Shown: piece by piece, positions 31,925 to 32,755 of the stretch
Position numbering within the stretch: position 1 is the stretch's first letter
Layout: each line of letters starts with the position of its first letter
NCBI GenBank assembly: GCA_016462625.1
Contig: JAEMSV010000042.1
Span: forward strand, 1 to 32,755
DNA: 32,755 nucleotides
DNA from: Solirubrobacteraceae bacterium
GTDB lineage: Bacteria > Actinomycetota > Thermoleophilia > Solirubrobacterales > Solirubrobacteraceae
Direction: 5' to 3'
The notes under the pieces: generated by a model
Seen by the model: only the letters and a program-made list of their open reading frames with translations
Databases searched by the model: none
What the model was told of the DNA's origin: nothing
Translations under genes and position numbers: made by a program

Positions 31925-32662
31925 ATGGACACGCCCCACCTGCGCGAGCTGCGCCTCGCCCTCCCCGACGGAGCGTCGACGACTGCGTACGTCGCCACGC
32001 ACCCGCTCGCGAGCACGCGCGTCCGGGTCCACCGGCTCCCCGCGCTGACCCCGCTCGGCCAGTGGTGCGCGCAGACGAACACCGACGAAGCGCTCGTCGG
32101 CGGCTTCTACCTCCGTGAGCCGACCGGCATCCCGCTCGGCGACCTGTGGACCGACGGCGTCGCCCAGCCCTCGGTCCCGTTCCTGGCGCCCTGGCACACC
32201 AAGCGCGGCTGCGTGCACGCCAGCAATGGCCAGGTCCGCATCGCCCGGCGCGACGAGCTTCCGGAGGACCCGGTCGGTGATCTCCTGCAGGCCGGCCCGA
32301 TGCTCATCCGCGATGGTGAGCGTGTCACCGGTGACGACGAGGGCTTCTCCGCCGGCGCCGCGCAATTCGACTCCGACATCACCGAAGGGCGCCACCCGCG
32401 CGCCGCCCTGGGAATCGACGGGGACCGCCTGATCGCCCTCGTGTGCGACGGTCGCGCCGACCACGACGCGGGCCTGACCATCGACGAACTCGCCACCGCG
32501 ATGCTCGATCTCGGTGCCACCAACGCGCTGAATCTCGACGGCGGCGGGTCGGCTTCGCTGGTCTGCGGCGGCGTCCTGCGCAACGTGCCGCGGGAGTCCC
32601 ACGGCCTGCCCGTGCCGGGCGGACGGGCGATCGCGACGGCCGTCGTGTTCACCACCCCGTAA
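31925..32662 (+). CDS. Phosphodiester glycosidase (NAGPA) domain protein
   Basis: This 245-aa protein has the fold of N-acetylglucosamine-1-phosphodiester alpha-N-acetylglucosaminidase. The family block TIDELATAMLDLGATNALNLDGGGSASL is partly visible as LGATNALNLDGGGSASL near 200-216, and AALGIDGDRLIALVCDGR lies before it (about 158-175). There is no signal peptide, so it appears cytoplasmic, which is less usual because many bacterial members are exported. Substrates of bacterial members are mostly unknown; cell-wall or exopolysaccharide phosphodiesters are likely. The ATG has no strong ribosome site. It ends just before a likely promoter for the next gene. Confidence 0.85.
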   Translation: MDTPHLRELRLALPDGASTTAYVATHPLASTRVRVHRLPALTPLGQWCAQTNTDEALVGGFYLREPTGIPLGDLWTDGVAQPSVPFLAPWHTKRGCVHASNGQVRIARRDELPEDPVGDLLQAGPMLIRDGERVTGDDEGFSAGAAQFDSDITEGRHPRAALGIDGDRLIALVCDGRADHDAGLTIDELATAMLDLGATNALNLDGGGSASLVCGGVLRNVPRESHGLPVPGGRAIATAVVFTTP

Positions 32663-32701
32663 CAGGTCTGGCAAGCGCCCGCGGGAGGTCGTGGGCAGGC
32701 G

Positions 32702-32714
32702 TACTGTCGCCGGT
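32702..32714 (+). promoter_or_regulatory. -10-like TACTGT 7 bases before ATG (leaderless start)
   Basis: TACTGT (32702-32707) fits TAnnnT and is followed by seven bases and ATG 32715, with no Shine-Dalgarno sequence. This is the same arrangement as at 16622 and 30828. Confidence 0.45.
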
Positions 32715-32755
32715 ATGCGCGTGATCAACAGCCTGATGTTCTTCCCGCGCGGTGG
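32715..32755 (+). CDS. Start of a further gene (partial, first 13 codons)
   Basis: Only the first residues, MRVINSLMFFPRG, are in the window. A short beta strand followed by a glycine-rich turn at the extreme N-terminus is typical of GT-B glycosyltransferases, but this is too little to name it. Confidence 0.4.
   Translation, partial: MRVINSLMFFPRG

Noticed and set aside
1..32755. CRISPR arrays, tRNA or rRNA genes, transposases and integrases
   Set aside because: I saw no regularly spaced repeats, no tRNA-like cloverleaf with a conserved TTCGA loop, and no transposase or integrase motif. The R-M island shows no recognisable mobility gene or clear attachment repeat.

Overview
The window is high-GC bacterial DNA with tightly packed genes, many GTG starts and many 1-4 base stop/start overlaps. 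A BTAD-type regulator, a RecBCD locus and several likely leaderless transcripts fit a high-GC actinomycete, perhaps class Thermoleophilia (Solirubrobacterales). That placement is inference from style, not from a marker gene.

Layout. (1) 1-2738, minus: the first ~912 residues of a large BTAD/cyclase-like/NB-ARC regulator that runs off the left edge. (2) 2817-4849, plus: two overlapping genes of unknown function, one with a faint ECF-sigma-like segment and one HEAT-like. (3) 4940-7216: a ThDP-dependent acetolactate-synthase-like enzyme convergent with a carboxymuconolactone-decarboxylase-like protein, separated by a 12-bp-stem hairpin. (4) 7376-10524, plus: a small unknown protein, an FHA-ABC transporter fusion and two small lipoproteins. 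(5) 10688-16548, plus: vWA protein, PP2C phosphatase, protein kinase with an Ig-like tail, DUF4407-type coiled-coil membrane protein, and a protein with a degenerate vWA domain. The first three form a TerY-P-like triad. (6) 16622-18151: an acyl-CoA synthetase. (7) 18348-22282: a restriction-modification island of visibly different base use, with an NgoMIV/Cfr10I-type endonuclease, a Vsr nicking endonuclease, a C5-cytosine methyltransferase and a clear NaeI-family endonuclease. (8) 22325-30725, minus: a coupled recC-recB-recD operon. (9) 30828-32662, plus: a formamidase-family protein and a phosphodiester-glycosidase-family protein, then the first codons of another gene at the right edge.

Two parts stand out. 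The first is the phospho-signalling block (regions 4-5): kinase, phosphatase, vWA adaptor, membrane coiled-coil protein, inactive vWA partner, and an FHA-ABC exporter that could read phosphothreonine. A paired CTGACA element with 11-bp spacing lies upstream of both halves. The second is the R-M island, which carries two structurally unrelated endonucleases whose characterised relatives cut GCCGGC or closely related CCGG-core sites, around one methyltransferase and a Vsr repair enzyme. By eye I find no GCCGGC in the ~4.1 kb island, although the site is common on both sides.
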